The notes under the pieces were generated by a model. The model saw only the letters and a list, made by a program, of their open reading frames with translations. It was not told where the DNA came from and did not search any database. From Pseudonocardia autotrophica (GTDB lineage: Bacteria > Actinomycetota > Actinomycetes > Mycobacteriales > Pseudonocardiaceae), in assembly GCF_000717175.1 (NCBI RefSeq), contig NZ_JNYD01000030.1:5885-69884 (forward strand): a DNA stretch of 64,000 bases, given 5' to 3'. Made by a program: the position numbers and the translations under genes. Positions 17,538-26,059 of this stretch are shown here, one piece after another. Every line of letters starts with the position of its first letter. Within the stretch, counting starts at the first letter, position 1.

Positions 17538-18200
17538 TCAGTGCCGCCCGAGCAGGGTGTCCGAGACGTGCTCGAGGTGGGTGCGCATGGCGTCGGCGGC
17601 GGCCCGGGAGTCCCGGTCGCGCAGCGCGTCGACGATCGCGGTGTGCTCCTCGTGGTAGCACCGCCGCAGCTCCGGGGTGGACGTCCGCCGCTTGAGGGTG
17701 CCCCAGACCGGCAGTGAGCGGGCGGTGTCGAGGACGCCGAACATGTTCATGAGCAGCCCGTTGTGCGCGGCACGGGCGATCTCGCGGTGCAGCCGCCCGT
17801 CCCAGGACTCGAAGGCCTCGAACCCCGCGGCCGCCCCGCCCCCGGCGAGGCACTCCCCGATCCGCTCTAGGTCGACCTGCGTGGCGACCCGCGCGGCGAG
17901 CGCCGCGACCTGCGGCTCCAGCAGCAGCCGCACCTGCATGATCTCCGCGGGACTGGTGTCGGCGGGCGCCCCGTCGACCCGCCGCACGGCGGTCTCGGTG
18001 AGGAAGGTTCCCCGTCCGACGTGCCGGACCACCACCCCGTCGCGTTCCAGGGCGTCCAGTGCGCGGCGGACCGCGCTGCGCGGGGCCTCGAGCCGTTCGA
18101 CGAGGTCCCGCTCGGTGGGCAGCTTCGACCCCGGCCCCCAGGTGCCCGCCTCGGCGCCCTCGGCGAGCAGGGTGCGCAGGGACTGCTCGACGGTCGTCAC
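17538..18200 (-). CDS. GntR/FadR-family regulator
   Basis: A 220-residue regulator with an N-terminal winged helix (SKLPTERDLVERLEAPRSAVRRALDALERDGVVVRHVGRGTFL) and a helical FCD effector domain from about 85 on. In the FCD domain an Asp/His set (LHREIARAAHN and the HLEHVSDTLL tail) probably holds a metal. The GTG at 18200 is preceded at 6 bases by TACGGT (18212-18207), suggesting a leaderless message. It is divergent from the FAH-hydrolase operon, with repeated TTGGTT elements between the two. Confidence 0.85.
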   Translation of the reverse strand: MTTVEQSLRTLLAEGAEAGTWGPGSKLPTERDLVERLEAPRSAVRRALDALERDGVVVRHVGRGTFLTETAVRRVDGAPADTSPAEIMQVRLLLEPQVAALAARVATQVDLERIGECLAGGGAAAGFEAFESWDGRLHREIARAAHNGLLMNMFGVLDTARSLPVWGTLKRRTSTPELRRCYHEEHTAIVDALRDRDSRAAADAMRTHLEHVSDTLLGRH

Positions 18201-18215
18201 GCGGACACCGTAGCA

Positions 18216-18313
18216 AACCAATCGAGACCAATGGAGCCGCCCTCTCGACACCGGTTCTGCGGTCCGCGTACGGTCACCGCTGGTCGAATTGGTTCAATTG
18301 GTTCAGATTGGTT
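18216..18313. promoter_or_regulatory. Cluster of (A)TTGGTT elements between GntR and the FAH operon
   Basis: ATTGGTT occurs as direct repeats at 18288-18294, 18297-18303 and 18307-18313, with periods of 9 and 10 bases. The inverted form occurs as AACCAAT at 18216-18222 and in the variant GACCAAT at 18226-18232. The first group ends 4 bases before the ATG of the FAH gene. The second lies by the GntR start. This arrangement fits a regulator that covers both promoters and may loop the 70 bases between. Confidence 0.6.
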
Positions 18314-18317
18314 GCAC

Positions 18318-19205
18318 ATGAGGCTGGTGACCTTCGCGGCGGGGTCGGAGAACCGCGTCGGTGTGGTCGACGGGGCGGACGGGGCCGAGCTCGTCCGGGA
18401 CGTCACCCCGCTGCTGCCCGCGGGCGCGGGCGTGCGGCAGGTGATCGAGCGATGGGCCGAGCTCGGCCCGGTCCTGGCGGAGCACGCGGGCGCGCTGCCC
18501 GGCGTGCCGCTCGGCGAGGTGGAGCTGCGCGCCCCGCTCGCCCCACCCCGGGACGTCTTCTGCGTCGGCAAGAACTACCGCGCCCACGTGGCCGAGTTCG
18601 GCCGCAGCGGCTACGACCGGCCGGACCGGTCGGAGGCGCTGCCCGAGCACCCGGTCGTCTTCACCAAGGCGACGACCGCGGTGACCGGCCCGCACGCCGA
18701 CGTCGAGGCGCACCGCGGCGTCACCGCGGAGCTGGACTACGAGGCCGAGCTGGGCGTGATCATCGGCCGCGGCGGGCGCGGGATCACCCGCGAGGCGGCC
18801 TGGGACCACGTCTGGGGCTACACCGTGGTCGACGACGTGACTGCCCGGGACCTGCAGCGCAGGCACAGCCAGTGGGTGATCGGGAAGTCGCTCGACACGC
18901 ACTGCCCGTTGGGGCCGTACGCCGTGTCGGCCGACGAGATCCCGGACGTCGCCGCGCTGCTGGTGGAGAGCCGGGTCAACGGCGAGCCGCGGCAGTCCGC
19001 GCCGGTCAAGGACCTGATCTTCGACATCCCCGAGCTTGTCGCGACCCTGTCGGCCGGGATGACCCTGCTGCCCGGCGACGTGATCGCCACCGGCACACCC
19101 GCGGGCGTGGGGATCGGCTTCGACCCGCCCCGCTTCCTGGCTCCCGGGGACGTCGTCGAGGTGTCCGTGACCGGGCTCGGCCGCCAGCGCAACCGGATCG
19201 TCTGA
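18318..19205 (+). CDS. Fumarylacetoacetate hydrolase-family protein
   Basis: A 295-residue FAH-fold enzyme. The metal and active-site segments are visible as FCVGKNYRAHVAEFG, LDYEAELGVIIGRGGRGI, GYTVVDDVTARDLQ and ATGTPAGVGIGFDPP. Members hydrolyse C-C bonds in acylpyruvates or act as hydratases, isomerases or decarboxylases in aromatic meta-cleavage routes. It leads a three-gene plus-strand operon with an alpha/beta-hydrolase and an amidohydrolase. No Shine-Dalgarno sequence is seen; TTGGTT repeats occupy the leader. Confidence 0.9.
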   Translation: MRLVTFAAGSENRVGVVDGADGAELVRDVTPLLPAGAGVRQVIERWAELGPVLAEHAGALPGVPLGEVELRAPLAPPRDVFCVGKNYRAHVAEFGRSGYDRPDRSEALPEHPVVFTKATTAVTGPHADVEAHRGVTAELDYEAELGVIIGRGGRGITREAAWDHVWGYTVVDDVTARDLQRRHSQWVIGKSLDTHCPLGPYAVSADEIPDVAALLVESRVNGEPRQSAPVKDLIFDIPELVATLSAGMTLLPGDVIATGTPAGVGIGFDPPRFLAPGDVVEVSVTGLGRQRNRIV

Positions 19206-19218
19206 GGAAGGAATCTCC

Positions 19219-19980
19219 GTGCACGTCAACGGGAAGGACCTCGCCGTCGAGGTCGAGGGCGAGGGCCCGGCGGTCCTGCTGGTCCACGGGCTGGGCGGGA
19301 CGTCGAACTTCTACCAGGTCCAGGCCGACGCGCTGGCCGCGTCGCACCGCGTGGTGCGGGTCGACTCCGCCGGCGCCGGCCGCTCCCCCGTCGCCGACGG
19401 GATCACCGTGGAGTCGCACGCCGACGACCTGGCCGAGGTGCTCGACGCCCTCGGGATCGAGTCGGCCGCGGTCGTCGGGCACTCGATGGGCACCCTCGTC
19501 GTGCGGGCGCTCGCCGCCCGGCACCCGTCGAAGGTCACCGCGCTCGCCCTGCTCGGGGCGGTCCGCGAGCCCGCCGAGGCCGGGCGGCAGGCCCAGCGCG
19601 ACCGGGCCGCGGTGCTGCGCGACAAGGGCACCGCCGCCGTCGCCCCCGGCGTGGTGGCCAACGCCCTGTCCGAGACCACCCGCCGGGACAAGCCCGAGGT
19701 CGCCGCGTTCGTCCGGGAGCTGGTCATGCGCCAGGACCCCGAGGGCTACGCGCGCAACTGCGAGGCGTTGGCCGCCGCGACGGACCCGGGCCCGGTGGAC
19801 CCGGCGCTCCCCCTGCTGCTGATCACGGGCGACGACGACAAGGTCGGCCCGCCCGACGCGAGCCGTGAGCTCGCCGACGCCCACGGCTCCGCCGTCGTCG
19901 AGGTGCTGCCCGGCGTCGGCCACTGGACCGCGCTCGAGGCCGCCGGCCCCGTCACCGACCACCTGCTCAAGTTCCTGTAG
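19219..19980 (+). CDS. Alpha/beta-fold hydrolase
   Basis: A 253-residue hydrolase of the type used on ring-cleavage products and lactones. The oxyanion segment is LLVHGLGGTSNFY and the nucleophile elbow is GHSMG (Ser near 93). An acid follows in LLITGDDDKVGP, and the His lies in GVGHWTALE near the C-terminus, so the triad is complete. It begins 13 bases after the FAH stop, with AGGAAGGA upstream of the GTG. Context suggests it acts before the FAH enzyme in one catabolic route. Confidence 0.9.
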   Translation: MHVNGKDLAVEVEGEGPAVLLVHGLGGTSNFYQVQADALAASHRVVRVDSAGAGRSPVADGITVESHADDLAEVLDALGIESAAVVGHSMGTLVVRALAARHPSKVTALALLGAVREPAEAGRQAQRDRAAVLRDKGTAAVAPGVVANALSETTRRDKPEVAAFVRELVMRQDPEGYARNCEALAAATDPGPVDPALPLLLITGDDDKVGPPDASRELADAHGSAVVEVLPGVGHWTALEAAGPVTDHLLKFL

Positions 19981-20003
19981 ACCCCGACCGAGGAGTGGCA
20001 ACG

Positions 20004-21293
20004 ATGCCCGCTGGATCCGTTCTGTTCCGTGACGTCTCGATCCTCGACTCCACCGGCGCCGACCCCTACCGCGGGGACGTCCTGGTCGAGGGCGACCGCA
20101 TCGCCGCGGTCGGCACCGTCGACCCGGCCCGCGCCGAGGGCGCCCGCGTGGTGGAGGGCCGCGGCCGGACCCTGATGTCCGGGCTCTGCGACGCCCACAC
20201 CCACTTCACCTGGAACAACTCCGCCGACCTCGACGGCCTGGGCACCATGCCGGTCGAGGAGCACCTGCTCTTCGCGATCGAGTCCGCCCGGACCTACATC
20301 GACTCCGGCTACACCATGTGTCTCGGCGCGGCGTCGGCGAAGGACCGGCTGGACGTGGTGTGCCGGGACGCGATCAACGCCGGCCGCATCCCCGGCCCGC
20401 GCTACCTGGCCAACGGGCCGGAGATCGCCGTGACCGGCGGCGCGCTGATCAAGTCGATCACCAAGTTCGCCGACGGGCCGGAGGGCATGCGCAAGGCCGT
20501 TCGCGAGCTGATCGACATCGGGGTCGACCAGATCAAGCTGTCCATGACCGGCGAGGAGATCACCGGCACCCAGCGCGCCGAGGACACCTACTTCTCCGAC
20601 GAGGAGGTGGCCGCCGCCGTGGCCGAGGCGCACCGGCGCGGCAAGCGGGTCTGCGCCCACGCCCGCAGCGCCGAGAGCGTGAAGATGTGCGTGCGCCACC
20701 ACGTCGACGTCATCTACCACGCCAGCTTCACCGACGCCGAGGGCATGGACATGCTCGAGGCCAACAAGGACTGGGTGTTCGTGGCGCCCGGGATCAACTG
20801 GCTCGTCGCCACCCTCTACGAGGCCGAGGCCTTCGGGTTCCCGCAGGAGGCCGCCGAGGCCGTCGGGTACAAGAAGGAACTGGAGATGGCGATCGCGGGG
20901 CTGCGCGAGATGCACCGGCGCGGCATCAAGGTGCTGCCGGGCGGCGACTACGGCTTCGCCTGGACCCCGCACGGCACCTACGCCCGCGACCTGCAGCACT
21001 TCGTGGAGCTGCTGGGCTTCACCCCGATGGAGGCGATCATCTCCGCCACCGCCCGGGGCGGCGAGATCATGCTGCGGCCCGACGAGCTGGGCAAGGTGCA
21101 GCCCGGCTACCTCGCCGACCTCCTGCTGGTCGACGGCGACCCGCTCGCCGACATCACCGTCCTGCAGGACCAGTCGAAGCTGCACTACATCATGAAGGAC
21201 GGGAAGTTCCACAAGGAGGCGAGCGTGGAGGCCGCGCCCACGCCGCCGCTGCCCGGCAACGTCGACCGCAACCGCGCCCCCGCCGGCCTCTGA
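20004..21293 (+). CDS. Metal-dependent amidohydrolase (imidazolonepropionase-like)
   Basis: A 429-residue TIM-barrel amidohydrolase. CDAHTHF gives the first metal pair, IKLSMTG a possible bridging Lys, VCAHARS and IYHASF the next two His, and GGDYGF the last Asp. The C-terminal beta domain has GKVQPGYLADLLLVDGDPL, typical of the imidazolonepropionase and prolidase branch. The ATG at 20004 has AGGAG at 19991-19995. It probably hydrolyses an amide or cyclic amide; the substrate is unknown. Confidence 0.85.
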   Translation: MPAGSVLFRDVSILDSTGADPYRGDVLVEGDRIAAVGTVDPARAEGARVVEGRGRTLMSGLCDAHTHFTWNNSADLDGLGTMPVEEHLLFAIESARTYIDSGYTMCLGAASAKDRLDVVCRDAINAGRIPGPRYLANGPEIAVTGGALIKSITKFADGPEGMRKAVRELIDIGVDQIKLSMTGEEITGTQRAEDTYFSDEEVAAAVAEAHRRGKRVCAHARSAESVKMCVRHHVDVIYHASFTDAEGMDMLEANKDWVFVAPGINWLVATLYEAEAFGFPQEAAEAVGYKKELEMAIAGLREMHRRGIKVLPGGDYGFAWTPHGTYARDLQHFVELLGFTPMEAIISATARGGEIMLRPDELGKVQPGYLADLLLVDGDPLADITVLQDQSKLHYIMKDGKFHKEASVEAAPTPPLPGNVDRNRAPAGL

Positions 21294-21302
21294 GCAGCCG
21301 GT

Positions 21303-21338
21303 ACCGGCGCCCGGGGAGGGGTCGACCCGGGCGCCGGT
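21303..21338. terminator. Bidirectional hairpin terminator
   Basis: ACCGGCGCCCGG at 21303-21314 and its exact complement at 21327-21338 form a 12-base stem with a 12-base loop. It sits between the end of the amidohydrolase and the end of the convergent CMD gene and can serve both. Confidence 0.65.
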
Positions 21339-21364
21339 CCGGGCCTACGGGGCGGCCCGCAGGC

Positions 21365-21946
21365 TCATCGGTCCCCCTCCGGGGCGACGCCGGCGGGCCA
21401 GCCCGGCAGGTCCGCCTCCTTCTGCACACCCGTCGCGTTGAGGAATCCGGCGGCCATCCGGTAGAAGCCCACCAGCACGACCAGCTCCACGAGCTGGGTC
21501 TCGGTGAAGCGCCCGGCGAGCTCCGCCCAGGTCGCGTCGGAGAGATCGGTGCGGTCCAGCACCTCGTCGGCGGCACGCAGCAAGACCTCGTCGGCCGCCG
21601 ACCACTTCGCACCGGGATGCGCGACCCGGGCGATCTCCTCGTCGGTCAGGCCCGCGCGGCGTCCGATCAGGACGTGCTGCGCCCACTCGTACTCGCAGCC
21701 GCTGCGCCAGGCCACGCGCAGGACCACGAGCTCGCGCTCGCGTGCCGGCAGGTCGCCGCGGGTCAGGAAGAACCCGCCGAGCACGTTGAACCGCTTCATC
21801 ATCCGCGGGTGCCGGGCCATCGTCCGGAAGATCGCCAACGGCACGCCCCGGTCGTCGCCGAGGGTCTTGGCCAGCATCTCCGCGACCTCGGGCTCCGGGT
21901 CCCCGACCGGGGCGACCCGCGGGTCGGCGGTGTGGGAGAACGGCAT
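21365..21946 (-). CDS. Carboxymuconolactone decarboxylase-family protein
   Basis: A 193-residue CMD/AhpD-like protein with RERELVVLRVAWRSGCEYEWAQHVLIGRRAGLT, the family core carrying Cys, Glu and His. The second Cys of the AhpD CxxC pair is absent, so a peroxidase role is unlikely. A gamma-carboxymuconolactone-type or unknown enzymatic role fits better. Its ATG overlaps the stop of the CoA-transferase gene as TGATG, so the two form one operon under the IclR-side promoter. Confidence 0.85.
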   Translation of the reverse strand: MPFSHTADPRVAPVGDPEPEVAEMLAKTLGDDRGVPLAIFRTMARHPRMMKRFNVLGGFFLTRGDLPARERELVVLRVAWRSGCEYEWAQHVLIGRRAGLTDEEIARVAHPGAKWSAADEVLLRAADEVLDRTDLSDATWAELAGRFTETQLVELVVLVGFYRMAAGFLNATGVQKEADLPGWPAGVAPEGDR

Positions 21947-23160
21947 CAGCCCACCACCTTCGCCTCACGCAGCGCCGCGATGGCCGCGTCGTCGAGTCCG
22001 AGGCGGCTGCGCAGCACCTCGTCCGTGTGCTCGCCCAGGCCGGGCAGCGCCGCGGGCTCCTGCCCGACGAGCGAGCTCGCCACCTTGATCGGGTTGCCGA
22101 CCGTGCGAATGGTGCCGAGCTCGCGGTTCGCGGTCTCCTGGCGCATCTGCCGCGCGGCGACCTGCGGGTCCTCGAGCAGGTCGTCCGTGGTGTTGACCGG
22201 TGCGGAGGGGACCCGGTGCCCCTGCAGGGCCGCCACCGCCTCGGCCCTGGTGCGGGCCCGGGTCCACTCCTCCACCGCCGGCCGGACGAGCCGCTCGTGC
22301 GCCTTCGACCGCTGGTGGCCGGTGGTGAGCTCGGGGTGCTCGGCGAGGTCGGGCCGCCCGATGCACTCGCAGAGCGCCGCCCACTCGCGCCCGTTGAGCA
22401 CGGCGATGATCACGTAGCCGTCGCTCGTCTCGAACGGGCCCCACGGCGACTGCAGCGCGTACTGCCCGCGCCCCATCGCCTCGCCGACGTGCTCCTTGTA
22501 GGCCATCGGCAGGTCGTTCATCAGCAGCGACGCGTCGAACATGCCGATGTCGACCCGGGTGCCCTCGCCGGTGCGGTCGCGGTCGCGCAGCGCCACGAGG
22601 GTGCCGGCGAAGGCGCAGGTGCCGGAGAAGATGTCCGACATCGCGAAGCCCATCCAGGCCGGCGGGCGGTCCTTCTCCCCCGCCAGGTGGGTCAGGCCGG
22701 CCATCGCCTCGGCGATGATCGCGTAGGCCGGCAGGTCGCGGTACGGGCTGGGCAGCACGTCGTCGTGCCCGAACCCGCTGATCGACGTGTAGACCAGCCG
22801 CGGGTTCAGCTCGTGCAGTCGCTCCCAGTCGAACCCGAGGCGGGCCAGCACGCCCGGGCGGAAGTTCTCCACCAGCACGTCCGCCTGCACCACGAGGTCG
22901 GCGAGGATCTGCGCGCCGCGCTCGGACTTGAGGTCCAGCTCGATGCTCTTCTTGCCGCGGGAGAACCGCAGGATGTTCAGGTTGGTCGAGCCGCCGGGAC
23001 CGTGCAGCTCGTAGCCCGCCTTGCGGTAGGTCTCCCCGCCCACGGGCTCGATCTTGATCACGTCCGCGCCGAAGTCGGCCAGCATCATGCTGGTGACAGC
23101 CCCGCTCACGATCTGCGTCAGGTCGACGACGATCACGCCGTCCAGTGCGCGAGGCGCCAC
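21946..23160 (-). CDS. Class III CoA-transferase (CaiB/BaiF)
   Basis: A 404-residue family III CoA-transferase that moves CoA between carboxylic acids. It has the opening LDGVIVVDLTQIVSGAVTSMMLADFGADVIKIEP, with the catalytic region further on (QADVLVENFRPG, then SISGFGHDDVLPSPYRDLPAY). The expected active-site Asp cannot be assigned with certainty by eye. It heads a two-gene unit with the CMD protein, divergent from the IclR regulator. Confidence 0.9.
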   Translation of the reverse strand: MAPRALDGVIVVDLTQIVSGAVTSMMLADFGADVIKIEPVGGETYRKAGYELHGPGGSTNLNILRFSRGKKSIELDLKSERGAQILADLVVQADVLVENFRPGVLARLGFDWERLHELNPRLVYTSISGFGHDDVLPSPYRDLPAYAIIAEAMAGLTHLAGEKDRPPAWMGFAMSDIFSGTCAFAGTLVALRDRDRTGEGTRVDIGMFDASLLMNDLPMAYKEHVGEAMGRGQYALQSPWGPFETSDGYVIIAVLNGREWAALCECIGRPDLAEHPELTTGHQRSKAHERLVRPAVEEWTRARTRAEAVAALQGHRVPSAPVNTTDDLLEDPQVAARQMRQETANRELGTIRTVGNPIKVASSLVGQEPAALPGLGEHTDEVLRSRLGLDDAAIAALREAKVVG

Positions 23161-23183
23161 CTGGTCTCCCGTCCGCCCTCACG

Positions 23184-23196
23184 CTCACTCAGTGAG
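23184..23196. promoter_or_regulatory. Palindrome between CoA-transferase and IclR genes
   Basis: CTCACTCAGTGAG is a perfect 6-1-6 palindrome, 24 bases upstream of the CoA-transferase start in the 133-base divergent gap. It is the best operator candidate for the IclR protein encoded alongside. Confidence 0.4.
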
Positions 23197-23293
23197 AGCT
23201 ACTCTTGCTGGATGACACAACCGTAGGAACGCCGCCGGAGCGCGTCAAGCCCGCGCCGGGCCAGTAGGCTCGCGCCGTCAGGAGGGAGTCCCG

Positions 23294-24019
23294 GTGCGGT
23301 CGATGCAACGTGTGGTCGCGATCCTCGAGGGCGTGGCCACCGCCCGCGGGCCGGCCACCGCCGCCCGGGTCAGCACCGAGATCGGGCTGTCGCTGTCCAC
23401 GGTCTCGCGGATCATGCGCGAGCTGGCCGAGGAGCAGATGCTCGACCGCCTCGACGACGGCTCCTACGTCCTGGGCTCGCGGGTGTTCCGGCTGGTCCGG
23501 GACGCGCGAGCGGGCGGCGACCCGATGGCCACCGTCCACCGCGTGCTCGCCGAGCTGCGGGACCGCACCGGCGAGACCGCATCGTTGAACGTCCGCCGGG
23601 ACGACACCCGCGTGTGCATCGCCTCCGTCGACAGCCGCCACGAGCTGCGCCGGGTCGTACCGGTGGGCGACGCGATGCCGTTGGTGGGCACCGCCACCGG
23701 GGACGTCCTGATGGCCGAGCTCGCCGCGGCGGAGCAGACCGCGCTGATCGACCGCGCCCGCGACGCCGCCGGTTCCCGGGTGGACCTGCTGGCCCGGCTG
23801 CGCGAGACCGCCGAGCGGGGCTGGGCCGTCCAGGCGGACGGGTTGATCTCGGGTGTGACCGGCGTCGCCGTCCCCGTGCGATCCGGTGGTGCGGTCGTCG
23901 CCGCCGTCACGCTGTCCGGGCCGACCACCCGGATGTCGCCGGAGATCGTGGAGAAGTGCCTGCCGGACCTCGAGGACGCTGCGCGCCGGATCGCGCCGTG
24001 GGTGCGCGAGCCGGGCTGA
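23294..24019 (+). CDS. IclR-family regulator
   Basis: A 241-residue regulator with an N-terminal winged helix (VSTEIGLSLSTVSRIMRELAEEQMLDRLDDGSYVLG) and a C-terminal GAF-like effector domain ending in VAVPVRSGGAVVAAVTLSGPTTRM. GGAGGGA at 23281-23287 supports the GTG at 23294. It probably controls the divergent CoA-transferase pair. Its stop lies 5 bases from the stop of the convergent TIM-barrel gene, so no terminator space is left. Confidence 0.9.
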   Translation: MRSMQRVVAILEGVATARGPATAARVSTEIGLSLSTVSRIMRELAEEQMLDRLDDGSYVLGSRVFRLVRDARAGGDPMATVHRVLAELRDRTGETASLNVRRDDTRVCIASVDSRHELRRVVPVGDAMPLVGTATGDVLMAELAAAEQTALIDRARDAAGSRVDLLARLRETAERGWAVQADGLISGVTGVAVPVRSGGAVVAAVTLSGPTTRMSPEIVEKCLPDLEDAARRIAPWVREPG

Positions 24020-24024
24020 TCCCG

Positions 24025-24879
24025 CTACCGGGCCGAATGACCGGTGGGCCGATCCGGCTGGTGGGCCGCGAGCTCCCGCGCCGCGGCCAGCGCGCGCCGG
24101 GCGCCCTCGGCGGCCCGGGCGGCGGCCTCCGCGAGCGGCCGGGCGTTGTGTTCCCGGGACAGGGCCTCGACGGCGATCGGCACGTCGATCCCCAGGCCGG
24201 CGAGCCCGGCCAGCCACCCCGGCAGGTCGATCGCGCCCTCGCCCGGGACCAGGCGGAACTCCAGCGCGTCCTCCGCCGGGTCCGGCCGCGGTTCCGCGAG
24301 CATGTCGTTGAGCTGCAGCGACACCACCAGGTCGGCCACCGGCGCGAGGTCCGCGAGGGTCACGCCGGCGCGGTGGAGGTGGTAGGCGTCGAGCACGATC
24401 CCGGCGTTCGCGGCACCGGAGGCCCGCACGAGCGCCGCGGCCCGTGCCGGCGTGGAGACCGGGGAGTTCGCCCGCGGCTCGAACCCGACGCCCAACCCGT
24501 GCGCCGCGGCACGCTCGCACAGCCCCGCGAACCGCTCGGCCAGCAGGTCCGCCGGCAGATCGTCGACCAGCTGGATCGTGGTCACCTGGCGCGACCCGAA
24601 CGCGTCGGCCAGCGCGAACACGGCCTCCTCGTCGCCGCGGCCTCCGGAGTCCCACCCCTTGAGCGGCTCCAGCTCGGGCACCGCGAGGCCGCCCGCAGCC
24701 GCCCGGACGGCGGTGACCCCCGCCGCGGCCTCGGCCGGGGCGAGCGCGAGACCGGTGAAGCCCGCGGCCGCCGCCGCCTCCGCCCGGGCGGCGAGCGGGT
24801 GCCGGGGCGGCAGGGTCAGGTGCGCCCCGGTGAGCGTGTAGTAGCTGGCGACGAGGTCGGTCCGGTCGAGGAGGCCCAC
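24025..24879 (-). CDS. Xylose isomerase-like TIM-barrel protein
   Basis: A 284-residue AP endonuclease 2-type TIM barrel, the fold of sugar epimerases and of IolE/IolH-like isomerases. Acidic and His positions usual for a divalent metal are present in GVGFEPRANSP, IVLDAYHLHRAG and VSLQLNDM, and the last is in IAVEALS. It follows the beta-propeller gene with a one-base gap and is the second gene of that unit. The substrate is not known; a sugar-acid or inositol-like polyol is possible. Confidence 0.75.
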   Translation of the reverse strand: MGLLDRTDLVASYYTLTGAHLTLPPRHPLAARAEAAAAAGFTGLALAPAEAAAGVTAVRAAAGGLAVPELEPLKGWDSGGRGDEEAVFALADAFGSRQVTTIQLVDDLPADLLAERFAGLCERAAAHGLGVGFEPRANSPVSTPARAAALVRASGAANAGIVLDAYHLHRAGVTLADLAPVADLVVSLQLNDMLAEPRPDPAEDALEFRLVPGEGAIDLPGWLAGLAGLGIDVPIAVEALSREHNARPLAEAAARAAEGARRALAAARELAAHQPDRPTGHSAR

Positions 24880-24880
24880 G

Positions 24881-25951
24881 TCAGCCCTCCTGCCGGGCCG
24901 GGACCAGGCACATGCCGTGCGACCCGCCGAAGGCCGGGCCGATGTTGTTGTCCAGGGTGGCCGTGACCTCGTAGGTGTCGAGGTCGATCACGCTCACCGA
25001 GCCCGTCTTGAGGTTCGCCGTGAACGCGGTGCGACCGTCGGCCGAGGAGCGGGTGGTGAAGGGGAGCTCGTCGACCTCGACCGAGGCCAGCACCTCCAGC
25101 TTGTCCGGGTCGACGACGTGCACCCGCCCGCGGACCGGCCCGGCCGGCGTGGCGCCCGGCTCCGGGAAGCGGAACTCGGTGACCAGGACCCGGCCGTCGG
25201 GCGCGACCCGCAGCGCGGACAGGTACTCCTCGAACTCCAGTCGGCCGACGACCTCGTCCGTACCGGTGTCGATCTTCACCAGTCCGGGCACCGGTGTGCC
25301 GGGCGGCGGGACCGCCTTGTTCAGCTGCCCCTGCGCCACGTTGATGACCAGGCTCATCATCGGTGTCGCGGCGAACACGAACCGCCCGTCCGGCGAGCAG
25401 TCGATCTCCTCCGCGCCCGCGGGGGCCGGGATCGTGCCGACCTGCCGGCGCACCCGCAGGTCGACGACGGACAGCACCGGCGCCTCCTTGTGGGCCACAT
25501 ACGCCTTGGCGCCGTCCGGGGTCAGGCACATCCAGTGCGCGTTGGGCGCCTCGAGCGGGATGTTCCCGACGACCTGCCGGGTGGCCGCGTCGATCACCAC
25601 GATCCCGTTGCGGCCGTCGCCCGCCTCGACGCCGGTGTAGATCAGGTCGGCCGCCGGGTCGTACTCCACGTCGTGCGGCGCCTCGTACGGGCTGACGTCG
25701 ATCACGTCGACGACCGTGCGGGCGTCGGCGTCCACGACACTGATCTCGTGCGCCTTCGGCTTGCCCTCGCCGTACGCCCCCGCGCGGTAGGTGTGCGCGA
25801 GGTAGGCGAGCCGGCGCCCGCCGTCCCACGCCATCTCGTGCGGCTGCGCGATCAGGTCCGGCACGGTGTCGAGCTTCTCCAGCGTGGTCGCGTCGAAGAA
25901 GTCCAGCTTCTGCCCGAACTGGCTGGCCACCATCAGCACGTCACCGGTCAT
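24881..25951 (-). CDS. YVTN-type beta-propeller protein
   Basis: A 356-residue protein made of about seven WD/YVTN-like blades, each with an HDVEYDPAADLIYTG or CLTPDGAKAYVAH-like strand pattern (PDGRFVFAAT, PDGRVLVTEF, ADGRTAFTAN). There is no signal peptide, so it should stay in the cytoplasm, unlike many secreted propellers. It starts a two-gene unit with the TIM-barrel protein and is divergent from the flavin monooxygenase at 26060. A lactonase-like role is possible but not demonstrable. Confidence 0.75.
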   Translation of the reverse strand: MTGDVLMVASQFGQKLDFFDATTLEKLDTVPDLIAQPHEMAWDGGRRLAYLAHTYRAGAYGEGKPKAHEISVVDADARTVVDVIDVSPYEAPHDVEYDPAADLIYTGVEAGDGRNGIVVIDAATRQVVGNIPLEAPNAHWMCLTPDGAKAYVAHKEAPVLSVVDLRVRRQVGTIPAPAGAEEIDCSPDGRFVFAATPMMSLVINVAQGQLNKAVPPPGTPVPGLVKIDTGTDEVVGRLEFEEYLSALRVAPDGRVLVTEFRFPEPGATPAGPVRGRVHVVDPDKLEVLASVEVDELPFTTRSSADGRTAFTANLKTGSVSVIDLDTYEVTATLDNNIGPAFGGSHGMCLVPARQEG

Positions 25952-26059
25952 GGGGCCGCATCATGCTCGGCGGAGCCGACGCCGTCCAGCGCTTCCCACT
26001 ACCATTGCATGATTGCTACGCTCACTGTACGAGCAAGGATGCCGAGACGAGGAGTGGGT

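Noticed and set aside
26011..26036. Possible dyad TTGCT...AGCAA upstream of the monooxygenase at 26060
   Set aside because: Arms of five bases with a 14-base spacer are too weak to support an operator; left as a possible promoter region only.
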